In this document: piece by piece, positions 1 through 8,436 of the stretch | Layout: the number at the start of each line of letters is the position of its first letter | Position numbering within the stretch: position 1 is the first letter of the stretch | Assembly (NCBI GenBank): GCA_016296165.1 | Contig: JAEDJV010000064.1 | Span: 1 to 13,422, forward strand | Length of the DNA stretch: 13,422 bases | Direction: 5' to 3' | Source: Oscillospiraceae bacterium | GTDB lineage: Bacteria; Bacillota; Clostridia; Oscillospirales; Ruminococcaceae | Notes under the pieces: generated by a model | Told to the model about the DNA's origin: nothing | The model's input: only the letters and a program-made list of their open reading frames with translations | Databases searched by the model: none | Made by a program: the position numbers and the translations under genes

Positions 1-2
1 GT

Positions 3-1112
3 AAAAAGAAACTTTCCTCACTTGATATAACAGTACTTAATATATTAAGAACAGGAATATATCAGATAAAATATATGGATAGTGTTCCGGATAACGCCGC
101 TGTAAATGAGTGCGTAAAGCTTGTACGCGGATTCAGACTTGCAAGTGCTTCAGGATTTGTAAATGCAGTACTGAGAAACTTTATTAGAGACGGGGCTGAT
201 TACAGGGAACCTTCAGGAGCTTCTGACAGAATCTCAGTCAGGTACTCTGTAAATTCTGATATAGTAAATATTATTTCAGAAAGCTATGGAAGTGATTTTG
301 CTGAGGCTTTCCTCGAAAGATGTTCGGACAAAGCTCCGGTTTATGTGCGAATGAACAATATACTTACGGATGAAAAAACATTTCTTAAGGCTCTTGGAAA
401 GATAAAAGCGGAAAAGATTGACTTTGTTCCGTTTTGCTATAAACTTTCCTCAGGAAATCCAAAGGAGACAGAAGCATTTAAAAAAGGTTATTTTCATGTA
501 CAGGATATCTCTTCTCAGATTGCCTGTGCGGTTCTTGAGCCAGAGGAAAATGAAACAGTACTTGATCTGTGTTCAGCTCCGGGAGGAAAGACATTTACTA
601 TAGCTCAGATAATGAACGGAAAGGGTAATATAAAGGCTTTTGATCTTTATGAACACCGTGCTGCACTTATAACTGAAGGCGCAAAGAGACTGTCACTTAA
701 TAATGTTACAGCTTTAACAGGAAATGCACTTGAACATAATCCTGATCTGGAAGGTGCAGACCGTATATTATGTGATGTTCCATGCTCAGGACTGGGCGTT
801 ATCAGAAAAAAACCTGAGATAAGATACAAGAATACAGAAGAATTCAGAGAACTCTGTGATATACAGTACAAAATTCTTGAAAATGCTTCTTCATATCTGA
901 AATCCGGCGGAGTTCTTGTGTATTCCACATGTACATTAAACAGAAGTGAAAATGAAGATATCATTGAAAAGTTTCTGAGAGAACACATTGATTTTGAAGG
1001 TGTTCCGTTCTTTGAAGAGGCAGGGAAGCCTTTTGGTGACTATAAAGCAGTGCTTGGTGCAGAAGGGCCGGACAGTGACGGATTTTTCATTTCAAAAATA
1101 AGAAGGAAATAG
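3..1112 (+). CDS. rsmB: 16S rRNA (cytosine-C5) methyltransferase RsmB, 5' end cut by window
   Basis: SAM-dependent enzyme that makes m5C967 (E. coli numbering) in 16S rRNA during small-subunit maturation. The reading frame is open from base 3, upstream of the first ATG (75), and those codons read as the end of a NusB-like RNA-binding domain: VPDNAAVNECVKLV followed by GFVNAVLRN. The gene therefore begins left of the window and ATG 75 is internal. About 369 residues are visible; the family is usually about 430-450. The methyltransferase domain shows the SAM-binding loop LDLCSAPGGKT (near base 560), the DVPCSG motif (near 775) and YSTCTLNRSENE (near 920), which supply the two cysteines used by m5C methyltransferases. 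The C-terminus, DGFFISKIRRK, is also family-typical. rlmN starts four bases after the stop. Identification is firm; only the left part is missing. Confidence 0.95.
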   Translation, partial: KKKLSSLDITVLNILRTGIYQIKYMDSVPDNAAVNECVKLVRGFRLASASGFVNAVLRNFIRDGADYREPSGASDRISVRYSVNSDIVNIISESYGSDFAEAFLERCSDKAPVYVRMNNILTDEKTFLKALGKIKAEKIDFVPFCYKLSSGNPKETEAFKKGYFHVQDISSQIACAVLEPEENETVLDLCSAPGGKTFTIAQIMNGKGNIKAFDLYEHRAALITEGAKRLSLNNVTALTGNALEHNPDLEGADRILCDVPCSGLGVIRKKPEIRYKNTEEFRELCDIQYKILENASSYLKSGGVLVYSTCTLNRSENEDIIEKFLREHIDFEGVPFFEEAGKPFGDYKAVLGAEGPDSDGFFISKIRRK

Positions 1113-1116
1113 CAAG

Positions 1117-2172
1117 ATGACTGATATACTTTCTTTATCATACAGTGAACTTGAAAATCAGATAGTGTCAGAACTGTCTGAGAAAAAATTCAGAGCAAAA
1201 CAGATTTATGACTGGCTTCATATAAAAAAAGTGACCAGTTTTGAAGAAATGACTAATCTATCAGCCAGTTTGAGACTGAAATTAAGTGGTGTATTTTATA
1301 TAAAACGCCTAAATATCGTCCGAAAGCTTGAATCTGGTATAGATAATACTGTAAAATATCTTTATAGACTTGATGATGGAAATATAGTTGAGTCGGTAGT
1401 TATGGAGTATAGCTTCGGTCTTTCGATATGTGTTTCCACTCAGATAGGATGCAGGATGGGGTGTGATTTTTGTGCTTCCACTATTGCAGGATTTGTAAGA
1501 AATCTTACTCCTTCCGAAATACTTCAGCAGAAGTATGAAGCAGAGAGAGAACTTGGAAAGAAAATATCCAGAGTGGTTCTCATGGGTATAGGAGAACCTC
1601 TTGACAATTATGAAAATATTCTTAAGTTCATAAGGATAGTATCTGCTTCAGAATCTGACGGTATAAGCCAGAGACATATAACGCTTTCTACATGCGGCAT
1701 TGTTCCGCGTATATACGAGCTTGCTGACGAGGAACTGTCTATAAATCTTGCTGTTTCACTTCACAGTTCATCAGATGAAGCAAGAAACAGGATAATGCCG
1801 GTAAACAGGACGTATAATCTTGAAAAACTTATGGATGCCTGCAGGTACTATACAAAGAAAACCGGACGCAGAATCACTTTTGAATATGCTGTTATTGAAA
1901 ATGTAAATTCATCAGTTGATGATGCGTTAAGACTTTCAAAGCTTATAAAGGGCATGATAAGTCATATAAATCTTATAGGTGTAAACACAGTAAAAGAAAG
2001 AAGTTATTCTTCTTCTCAGGCTCATGTTGAACAGTTTAAAAATTCACTTGTTAAACTGGGCGTTAATGCAACTGTAAGAAGAAAGCTGGGAGCTGATATA
2101 GATGCGGCGTGCGGTCAGCTCAGAAGAGAATTCGAAAAATCAAGAGGTGATACTAGTGAAGATAGCCAGTAA
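1117..2172 (+). CDS. rlmN: Dual-specificity 23S rRNA/tRNA (adenine-C2) methyltransferase RlmN
   Basis: Radical SAM enzyme that methylates C2 of A2503 in 23S rRNA and A37 of some tRNAs, affecting peptidyl-transferase function and decoding. At 351 residues it has normal family length. The CX3CX2C iron-sulfur motif is C112, C116, C119 (GCRMGCDFC). MGIGEPLDNY (156-165) is the SAM-binding GEP segment. The conserved STCG motif is at 191-194, and Cys332 in DAACGQL corresponds to the methyl-carrying cysteine near the C-terminus. The N-terminal RAKQIYDWLH is also typical. ATG 1117 follows an AAGGAA element and the rsmB stop by four bases. Its 3' end overlaps the next gene by 17 bases if that gene starts at GTG 2156. 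One small variation is MGIGEP where MGMGEP is usual; all key residues are present. Confidence 0.96.
   Translation: MTDILSLSYSELENQIVSELSEKKFRAKQIYDWLHIKKVTSFEEMTNLSASLRLKLSGVFYIKRLNIVRKLESGIDNTVKYLYRLDDGNIVESVVMEYSFGLSICVSTQIGCRMGCDFCASTIAGFVRNLTPSEILQQKYEAERELGKKISRVVLMGIGEPLDNYENILKFIRIVSASESDGISQRHITLSTCGIVPRIYELADEELSINLAVSLHSSSDEARNRIMPVNRTYNLEKLMDACRYYTKKTGRRITFEYAVIENVNSSVDDALRLSKLIKGMISHINLIGVNTVKERSYSSSQAHVEQFKNSLVKLGVNATVRRKLGADIDAACGQLRREFEKSRGDTSEDSQ
2143..2150 (+). promoter_or_regulatory. Shine-Dalgarno deciding the GTG start of prpC
   Basis: AGAGGTGA lies inside the rlmN coding end, five bases before GTG 2156. It is the reason for starting the phosphatase at GTG and not at the upstream ATG 2102, which lacks a comparable site. 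Confidence 0.75.
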
Positions 2173-2887
2173 ATCGGATATTGGCTTACTCAGAAGTGAG
2201 AATCAGGATATGGTTATCAGTGAGATGATCAATGACTCTGCATTTGTAGTCGTTTGTGACGGTATGGGCGGCGAGAGTTCCGGCAGTGATGCAAGTTCGA
2301 TAGCGTCAGAGGTTGTGAAAAGCAAATTTTTAGCCGGATATGACAGTTCGTTTTCTGCAAACAGTCTTAGAAATCTGCTGGCCTCTACTGTTACAACCGC
2401 TAATTCAATAATATTCAATACTGCACATGCAGAGCCTGAAAAATCAGGGATGGGATCAACTTGTGTTGCAGCTTTTGTAGATGCAGCAACTGATACGGCA
2501 CATATTGTAAATGTTGGAGACAGCAGGGCATATCTGTGCAAACCGGATTCAATCATGCAGATAACAGTTGATCATTCATTCGTTCAGATGCTTATAGAAC
2601 AGGGCAAGATTACTGAAGAAGAAAAAACTGATCATCCTAGAAAAAATATGCTTATAAGAGCAGTTGGGGTTGAAAAGGATCTCGATGTGGATTATTTTGA
2701 AACACCACTTGAGGGAGGAAAGCTTCTGCTTTGTACAGACGGACTTCATGGTTGTTGTACTGATCAGGAAATACTCGAAGTTGTAAATAATTATGAACCT
2801 GAAGAAGCTGTAGAAAAACTTGTTGAAGCCGCCCTTGAAAAAGGCGGTCCCGATAATATAACTCTTGCAGTTATAGCTAACTGCTGA
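2156..2887 (+). CDS. prpC: PP2C-family Ser/Thr protein phosphatase (PrpC/Stp)
   Basis: Metal-dependent cytosolic phosphatase expected to remove phosphate from Ser/Thr of PASTA kinases and their substrates. With the start at GTG 2156 it has 243 residues, normal for PrpC/Stp. The GTG is preferred over ATG 2102 because it has a good Shine-Dalgarno (AGAGGTGA, 2143-2150), gives the family-typical N-terminus KIASKSDIG, and avoids a long overlap with rlmN. Metal-binding motifs in order: RSENQD (13-18), DGMGG (35-39), VGDSRAYL (120-127), CTDG (193-196) and GPDNIT (231-236). There is no membrane segment or signal peptide. It overlaps rlmN by 17 bases and is followed 52 bases later by the kinase, the classic phosphatase-kinase pair. 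prpC and stp are equally common names. Confidence 0.95.
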   Translation: MKIASKSDIGLLRSENQDMVISEMINDSAFVVVCDGMGGESSGSDASSIASEVVKSKFLAGYDSSFSANSLRNLLASTVTTANSIIFNTAHAEPEKSGMGSTCVAAFVDAATDTAHIVNVGDSRAYLCKPDSIMQITVDHSFVQMLIEQGKITEEEKTDHPRKNMLIRAVGVEKDLDVDYFETPLEGGKLLLCTDGLHGCCTDQEILEVVNNYEPEEAVEKLVEAALEKGGPDNITLAVIANC

Positions 2888-2939
2888 AAAGCATAATATT
2901 AACCTGATGGTTAAAACATATTTCAGGAGTGTTTGATTA

Positions 2940-5180
2940 ATGGATAAAAACATTGGTAAAAAGCTTGATGGAAGATTTGAAATTCTTCGGCTGATTGGCA
3001 CCGGCGGAATGGCTGACGTCTATAAAGCACATGATATACTGGAAGACAAGATAGTAGCAGTAAAAATTCTGAAAAAAGAATTTGCGGAAAATGAAGAGTT
3101 TTTAAGAAGATTCCGTAATGAATCCAGGGCAATAGCAGTTCTTTCACATCCTAACATTGTTAAAGTTATAGATGTGAGTTTTTCTAATAAGATGCAGTAT
3201 ATTGTTATGGAATACATAGACGGTATTACGCTTAAGGATTATCTGGAAACTGAAAAGGTTCTTGACTGGAATACTGCTTCTTATTTTATGCTGCAGATAC
3301 TTCGTGCTCTCGGGCATGCTCATGATATGGGAATTGTTCACAGGGACGTTAAGCCTCAGAATATTATGATTCTTTCTGATGGCACAATAAAGGTCATGGA
3401 TTTTGGTATCGCAAAATTCGCAAGGGAAGAAGGTCTTACCACCACAGCCCAGGCGATAGGCTCAGTACATTACATAAGTCCTGAACAGGCCAGAAGTGAT
3501 GCTACTGATGAAAAGAGTGATATCTATTCTGCCGGTATCGTTTTTTATGAAATGCTTACAGGTCAAAAACCTTTTGACAATGAAAATCCGATATCAGTAG
3601 CACTCATGCATATGCAGGCCAGAGCAAAAAAACCAAGCGATGTTAATCCTGATGTTCCTAAGGGACTTGAAGAGATAATTCTCAAGGCTATAGAGAAGGA
3701 ACCGTCAGACAGATATCTGAGCGCATCGGTCATGATAAATGACATAGAAAAATTCAAATCCAGTCCGGAAGAAACCTTTGGATATTATGAGGAGGAAGAA
3801 AGATACAATATGGAAAGAGATAATCAGAACAAAGAAATGCATACAAAATCATTCAAGTCACTTGATGAACGATTTTCAATGAGCAGAAAAGCTGTTTCAG
3901 AGGAAAAGCCAGAGCCGGAATATGATGAATATGATGAAGACTATCCTGAAGAAGAATACATTGAAAAGAGATCAATGTTTATTCCGATGCTGTCAGGTGT
4001 TGTAATAGTAACGATTATAATTGCAGTTGTATTCCTTGCAGCTCTGCTTTCGGCATACTTTAATAGTGACGGCTCAGATTATAAAGAGTTCCATGTTGAT
4101 GATTTTACCGGATACGATTACGAATATGTTAAGAGAGAGTACAGTCAGCTTCTTAACTTTGCTATACTGGAAAGTAAATATTCTGACCAGGATGAAAACA
4201 CCATCCTTTCACAGGATATCGAACCGGGAACAGTAGTAAAACCTGGACATGAAATCAAAGTAACAATCAGCAAAGGACCTCAGATGATAAATATTCCATC
4301 TGTAGATACAGGCTTTACAATGGAACAGGCTGAGCAGATGCTCAAGGAAAAGTTTACTACTTCAGTAAGAAGAGTTTATAGTGATACAGTTCCTGAAGGT
4401 TATGTAATTAAAACAGAGCCAAAGGCTGATACTCCTTATAAGGAAGGTGCAACGGTTATTATTTACGTAAGCCGCGGTAAAGTAACCACTAATGTTACTA
4501 TTCCTGATGTTCATGGTAAAAAGGAAGCTGAAGCAAGACAGATTCTTGAAGATCAGGATCTTGTTGTAAAGATTATTACAAGAAATTCCGACAAGCCGGA
4601 AGGTACTGTTGTAAGTATGGATCGTTCACCAAACACAAAGGTTGAGACGGGTACAGAAATTGTACTTTACATAAGTACAGGTCAGCTTCCTACAGTAACA
4701 CAGGAAATAGAAATACCATTCCCTGCAGATGTAAACGGCGTATTCTCATTTAAGGTTTATCTTGATGGTACTATGTATGAAGAAACAAAGGAAGTAGATT
4801 CAAAGTTTACAACAAGAAAAAGTATATCAATCAGTTCAACCGGCGGTAAAAAGGAAATCAGTATTATTCTTGTAAATAAGGCCAACGGTAAGGAAGCTGA
4901 ACTTGGAAGATATCAGTTTTCGTTTGATGAAGCAAAGTCAAGATCAACTGTATCTGAAGATATAACAGGAGCATTTGCAAAGGTTGACGGTATAAAAAAG
5001 GCACCTGTTGTGACACAGGCAACAGTAACTACACCACCACCGGTACAGGAAACACCGGCACCGGCTGAAACACCAGCGCCAGCTGAAACACCAGCGCCAG
5101 CTGAAACACCGGCATCGTCTGACCAGCCTGAACCTGAACAGCCTTCTGACAGTGATAATAACGAAGTCGTGGAAGGATAA
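2940..5180 (+). CDS. prkC: PASTA-domain Ser/Thr protein kinase PrkC/StkP (first copy)
   Basis: Membrane Ser/Thr kinase whose outside PASTA repeats bind peptidoglycan or lipid II fragments in this family and whose inside kinase domain controls wall synthesis, growth and, in Bacillus, spore germination. Kinase domain about 12-275: glycine loop IGTGGMADVYKA (19-30), Lys42, HRDVKPQN (134-141) with catalytic Asp136, DFG 154-156, activation-loop TTT (167-169) and SVHYISPEQA. An acidic juxtamembrane stretch (322-342) leads to one membrane helix (about 347-373). Three PASTA-like repeats follow (about 383-445, 450-513, 518-581), then an unnamed domain (about 586-666) also present in the second kinase, and a Pro/Ala/Glu/Thr tail with a tandem repeat. 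AGGAG (2925-2929) precedes ATG 2940. At 746 residues it exceeds the roughly 650 of typical PrkC because of the C-terminal extension. Confidence 0.95.
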   Translation: MDKNIGKKLDGRFEILRLIGTGGMADVYKAHDILEDKIVAVKILKKEFAENEEFLRRFRNESRAIAVLSHPNIVKVIDVSFSNKMQYIVMEYIDGITLKDYLETEKVLDWNTASYFMLQILRALGHAHDMGIVHRDVKPQNIMILSDGTIKVMDFGIAKFAREEGLTTTAQAIGSVHYISPEQARSDATDEKSDIYSAGIVFYEMLTGQKPFDNENPISVALMHMQARAKKPSDVNPDVPKGLEEIILKAIEKEPSDRYLSASVMINDIEKFKSSPEETFGYYEEEERYNMERDNQNKEMHTKSFKSLDERFSMSRKAVSEEKPEPEYDEYDEDYPEEEYIEKRSMFIPMLSGVVIVTIIIAVVFLAALLSAYFNSDGSDYKEFHVDDFTGYDYEYVKREYSQLLNFAILESKYSDQDENTILSQDIEPGTVVKPGHEIKVTISKGPQMINIPSVDTGFTMEQAEQMLKEKFTTSVRRVYSDTVPEGYVIKTEPKADTPYKEGATVIIYVSRGKVTTNVTIPDVHGKKEAEARQILEDQDLVVKIITRNSDKPEGTVVSMDRSPNTKVETGTEIVLYISTGQLPTVTQEIEIPFPADVNGVFSFKVYLDGTMYEETKEVDSKFTTRKSISISSTGGKKEISIILVNKANGKEAELGRYQFSFDEAKSRSTVSEDITGAFAKVDGIKKAPVVTQATVTTPPPVQETPAPAETPAPAETPAPAETPASSDQPEPEQPSDSDNNEVVEG
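5049..5120 (+). repeat. 18-bp tandem repeat coding ETPAPA units
   Basis: Four consecutive 18-base units at 5049, 5067, 5085 and 5103. Units two and three are identical (GAAACACCAGCGCCAGCT); the first differs at a few wobble-type positions and the last is degenerate. Because 18 is a multiple of three, unit gain or loss keeps the frame and only changes the length of the extracellular ETPAPA tail of the first kinase. Seen directly in the sequence. Confidence 0.9.
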
Positions 5181-5187
5181 TACGTCT

Positions 5188-6072
5188 ATGGCAGCAATTA
5201 AGTCAGGACTTATAATAAAGTCCATCGGGGGATTCTATACAGTAGAGTCTCCTGATGGTGCATATGAATGTGTTCCACGCGGGATATTCCGAAAAGAAGG
5301 AAAATCACCATGTGTAGGAGACAGAGTAGAATTTTCCGACGAAAATGTAATTACGAAAATTCTTCCAAGAAAGAACCATCTTATCAGACCGCCGCTTGCG
5401 AATATGGATCAGCTCATATTTGTTGTTTCAGTTTGTGAGCCATCGCCTAATCTCACTCTTTTGGATAAATTTATTGCAATAGCAGAGTACAAACAAATAA
5501 AACCGGTTATTGTACTTACTAAAGTAGATCTTGATAAATATGACAATATTTTCAGTATTTACAGCAAGGCAGGTATAGATATAACGGTAGTGGATTACAG
5601 TGATGCTCATGGAATAGAACAGGTTAAGGAAATACTTGGCGGAAAGATCAGCGCATTTACCGGAAACAGCGGAGTTGGAAAATCGACCCTTCTTAATGCT
5701 ATTGACAGTTCTCTTGGACTTAAAACAGGGGAAATAAGCAAAAAACTTGGAAGAGGAAGACATACAACACGTCATGCAGAACTTTTTAAGCTTGATAATG
5801 GTGGATATATAGCTGATACACCGGGATTTTCTACTTTTGAGACTAATAAGTATGACATAATAAGAAAAGAAGAATTGAGTGCCTGTTTTGTTGAATTTTC
5901 AGAATTTTCAGATTGTTGCCGATTCAATGACTGTTCCCATACAAAGGAAAGAGACTGTGCAGTTATAAGGGCTGTTATGGAAGGCAAAATAGCTCCCAGC
6001 AGACATGAAAGCTACTGCCAGATGTATGAGGAAGCCAAAAACATAAAGGAATGGGAAATTCAGCAGCCATAA
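5188..6072 (+). CDS. rsgA: Ribosome small-subunit biogenesis GTPase RsgA (CpgA/YjeQ)
   Basis: Circularly permuted GTPase that binds the 30S subunit late in assembly and promotes release of immature-state factors; in Bacillus CpgA is a known PrkC substrate. Start ATG 5188 is chosen over ATG 5152 because it follows GGAAGGA (5171-5177) directly after the kinase stop and gives 294 residues, the usual length. Order of motifs is permuted as expected: an N-terminal OB-fold, then G4 TKVD (111-114), G1 GNSGVGKS (159-166), G2 GRHTT (190-194), G3 DTPG (210-213). The C-terminal zinc knuckle is C244, C249, H251, C257. It lies between two PASTA kinases with seven bases to the first and 21 to the second, so co-transcription is likely. 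Confidence 0.95.
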   Translation: MAAIKSGLIIKSIGGFYTVESPDGAYECVPRGIFRKEGKSPCVGDRVEFSDENVITKILPRKNHLIRPPLANMDQLIFVVSVCEPSPNLTLLDKFIAIAEYKQIKPVIVLTKVDLDKYDNIFSIYSKAGIDITVVDYSDAHGIEQVKEILGGKISAFTGNSGVGKSTLLNAIDSSLGLKTGEISKKLGRGRHTTRHAELFKLDNGGYIADTPGFSTFETNKYDIIRKEELSACFVEFSEFSDCCRFNDCSHTKERDCAVIRAVMEGKIAPSRHESYCQMYEEAKNIKEWEIQQP

Positions 6073-6093
6073 AAGAAGGAGAATAATAGCTTT

Positions 6094-8370
6094 ATGGATA
6101 AAAATATAGGGGCTATGCTTGACGGCAGATACGAGATACAGAAACGTATCGGTGTCGGCGGAATGGCAGACGTTTACAAGGCTATCGATGTTATTGAGAG
6201 CAGAGAAGTCGCTGTAAAGATCCTTAAAAATGAATTTATAAATAACGATGAATTCCTGCAGCGTTTTAAAAATGAATCAAAAGCAGTCTCCATGCTTTCA
6301 CATCCTAATATCGTAAAGGTGCTTGATGTTGGATTTAATGAAGATGTCAGGTTTATCGTTATGGAGTACATTGATGGCATAACTCTCAAGGATTATATTG
6401 AAAGAGAAAAGAAACTTACCTGGAAGGAAGCTTCACATCTTATTGTTCAGATACTTCGTGCACTTCAGCACGCACATGACCGTGGTATTATTCACAGGGA
6501 TATAAAGCCGCAGAATATAATGATGTTTGAAGACGGCACGATCAAAGTCATGGACTTTGGTATTGCCAAGTTCACATACGAAATGGGCATAACTGCTACA
6601 GCTCAGACAATAGGTTCTGTACACTATATCAGTCCTGAGCAGGCCTGTGGAAAAACAACGGACGGAAAAAGCGATATCTATTCTGTTGGTATCATTCTTT
6701 ATGAAATGCTGACCGGACAAAAACCTTTTGATACAGATAATCCTCTTACGGTTGCACTTATGCAGATGAATGATACACCGCGTATGCCTCGTGAAATCAA
6801 CCCTGATATTCCTGAAGGAATGGAGGAAATTATTCTTAAGGCGATGGAAAAGGAAGGTTCGGATCGTTATCATTCAGCTAATGAAATGATAAAGGATATT
6901 GAACTTTTTAAAACACATCCGGAGATGACTTTTGGTTACACGTTTAAATCAGTTAATAATAATTCTTCTGCTGAACAGGAACCGGATAACGGGAAACAAC
7001 AGGAAGAACATGAAGAGGATAAGGATTATCTTGACTATGATCCTGACGAAGTATCATATTATATCGGTAATAAAAAGAAAAATGAACCGGAACGCCCCGT
7101 TATGGATATGAACTTTGAATATGAAACACCGGGAAGTTCAGTACTGACAAAGGTAGCTACTGTGGCGACGGTAGTTGTAATGGTAGGCATCGTTGCTTTG
7201 ATAGCCGGTTTCATTTCAAAGGCTGTGAAAGGCGAAAAAGACACAACGTTTCCTATGCCTAATCTTATACGGTATAACTATGATGACATGGTTAAGAAAT
7301 ATAACGGAAAACTCATATTAAAAATTGATGGTGAGCCGGTATATTCTGAATATGTTGAAAATACTATTGTTTCCCAGAGCATAGACAAGGGAACAGTAGT
7401 AGATGAAGGGACTGAGGTACTGGTACAGGTAAGCAATGGCAAAAACATTCAGGTAGTCCCTGAGGTTGATGGTCTTACTTCAACAGAAGCTGTTGATCTT
7501 ATCACCAAATACTTCAAGGTTGTTCAGACGCACCTCTTCAATGAGACTGTTCCATATGACCATGTAATAAGAGTATCTCCGGCGGCAGGGACAGAACTTG
7601 AAATAAACAGCGAGGTTACAATATATATTAGTAAGGGCGCACAGAATGATCAGAAAATTCTTCCTAATGTAGTCGGAAAGCAGAAGGATGAAGCTGTAAA
7701 GATGATTGAATCCGCAGGATTTACTGTTGACGTGGAAGAAAAAGATGATAAGGCGCCTGCAGGAGAAGTAATATCACAGAACTTCCCTGGTGACACGCTT
7801 GTAAACCCTACAGAAAAGATTATTCTTGTTGTAAGTACCGGAAAAGTCCCTGAGGAAGAAATCTCGATGACAGTAGACTTCCCTGACAGATCAACAGGTG
7901 TCGTTACCTTTAAAATCTATATTGAAGACAAACTGGTTAAGACAATTGAAGATATCAATATCGAAGGATTTACCTATTATATTTTTGAAGTCAGCGGTTC
8001 AGATAAACATACAGTAAAGATTGAAGTAACGAATATTGTCGACAACTCAACAGCTTTAATGGGTACTTACACATTTGACTTTAATGAGAAAAAATATGAA
8101 ATAGTTAAGGAAGATGTGGCAGCTGCCCTGCAGGCAATCGGTGCACTTAAACCAATTGAAACTACAGTTGTTACAACTGTACCGTCTACACCGCCACCGA
8201 CCCAGCCTGCAACTAGTCCGGTGACAACAGTTGCTCCTCCGACACAGACAACCGTTCCAACAGAACCATCTGAACCAGAAACTCAGGAATCTTCTTCATC
8301 AGAACCGGAAGTATCAGAATCCATATCACATGAAGATTCTTCGGGGGATTCTTCTGAATCTGCCACATGA
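6094..8370 (+). CDS. PASTA-domain Ser/Thr protein kinase, second copy
   Basis: A complete paralogue of the kinase at 2940. The two kinase domains align without any gap from residue 1 to about 281: IGVGGMADVYKA (19-30), Lys42, HRDIKPQN (134-141), DFG (154-156), SVHYISPEQA (175-184). The activation loop reads TAT at 167-169 where the first copy has TTT. A charged linker (about 285-345) leads to one membrane helix (about 350-375), three PASTA-like repeats (about 385-448, 453-515, 521-583), the shared unnamed domain (about 588-666) and a Thr/Pro then Ser/Glu-rich tail. It has 758 residues, with all catalytic residues intact, so it should be active. AGAAGGAG (6074-6081) precedes ATG 6094 by 12 bases, rather far. 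In Bacillus this place after rsgA is held by rpe and thiN, which are absent here. Confidence 0.93.
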   Translation: MDKNIGAMLDGRYEIQKRIGVGGMADVYKAIDVIESREVAVKILKNEFINNDEFLQRFKNESKAVSMLSHPNIVKVLDVGFNEDVRFIVMEYIDGITLKDYIEREKKLTWKEASHLIVQILRALQHAHDRGIIHRDIKPQNIMMFEDGTIKVMDFGIAKFTYEMGITATAQTIGSVHYISPEQACGKTTDGKSDIYSVGIILYEMLTGQKPFDTDNPLTVALMQMNDTPRMPREINPDIPEGMEEIILKAMEKEGSDRYHSANEMIKDIELFKTHPEMTFGYTFKSVNNNSSAEQEPDNGKQQEEHEEDKDYLDYDPDEVSYYIGNKKKNEPERPVMDMNFEYETPGSSVLTKVATVATVVVMVGIVALIAGFISKAVKGEKDTTFPMPNLIRYNYDDMVKKYNGKLILKIDGEPVYSEYVENTIVSQSIDKGTVVDEGTEVLVQVSNGKNIQVVPEVDGLTSTEAVDLITKYFKVVQTHLFNETVPYDHVIRVSPAAGTELEINSEVTIYISKGAQNDQKILPNVVGKQKDEAVKMIESAGFTVDVEEKDDKAPAGEVISQNFPGDTLVNPTEKIILVVSTGKVPEEEISMTVDFPDRSTGVVTFKIYIEDKLVKTIEDINIEGFTYYIFEVSGSDKHTVKIEVTNIVDNSTALMGTYTFDFNEKKYEIVKEDVAAALQAIGALKPIETTVVTTVPSTPPPTQPATSPVTTVAPPTQTTVPTEPSEPETQESSSSEPEVSESISHEDSSGDSSESAT

Positions 8371-8375
8371 TTTTA

Positions 8376-8404
8376 TTAACCTTTTTCTTCGTTATGAATA
8401 TAAT
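8376..8404 (+). promoter_or_regulatory. Candidate promoter for spoVM
   Basis: TTAACC (8376-8381), a 17-base spacer and a perfect TATAAT (8399-8404) lie between the second kinase and spoVM, with a predicted start near 8411 and the Shine-Dalgarno at 8424. This resembles a sigma-A promoter with a weak -35. A CATACATA at 8414-8421 recalls a sigma-E -10 box, but it is too close to the ribosome binding site to be used that way. Confidence 0.45.
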
Positions 8405-8436
8405 ATAATAAAACATACATAATGGAGGGAAATGCA

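Noticed and set aside
2829..2847. GC-rich hairpin CCGCC...GGCGG near the end of prpC
   Set aside because: It is within coding sequence for a conserved segment just before GPDNIT and has no T-run after it, so it is not a terminator.
2576..3001. 141-codon open frame on the minus strand across the prpC-prkC junction
   Set aside because: It is antisense to two clearly conserved genes, has no recognisable motif or good ribosome site, and its composition fits a shadow frame.
5152..5187. Upstream ATG extension of rsgA overlapping the kinase end
   Set aside because: The extra twelve residues do not resemble RsgA N-termini, and ATG 5188 has the better ribosome site.
6433..6873. 146-codon open frame on the minus strand inside the second kinase
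   Set aside because: It lies fully within the conserved kinase domain; the translation has no domain pattern and is rich in Ile/His/Arg as expected of antisense of this code use.
8396..8421. Sigma-E-like boxes GAATATA and CATACATA before spoVM
   Set aside because: The spacer is only 11 bases and the start would fall on the ribosome binding site; a sigma-A-like reading of the same region fits better.
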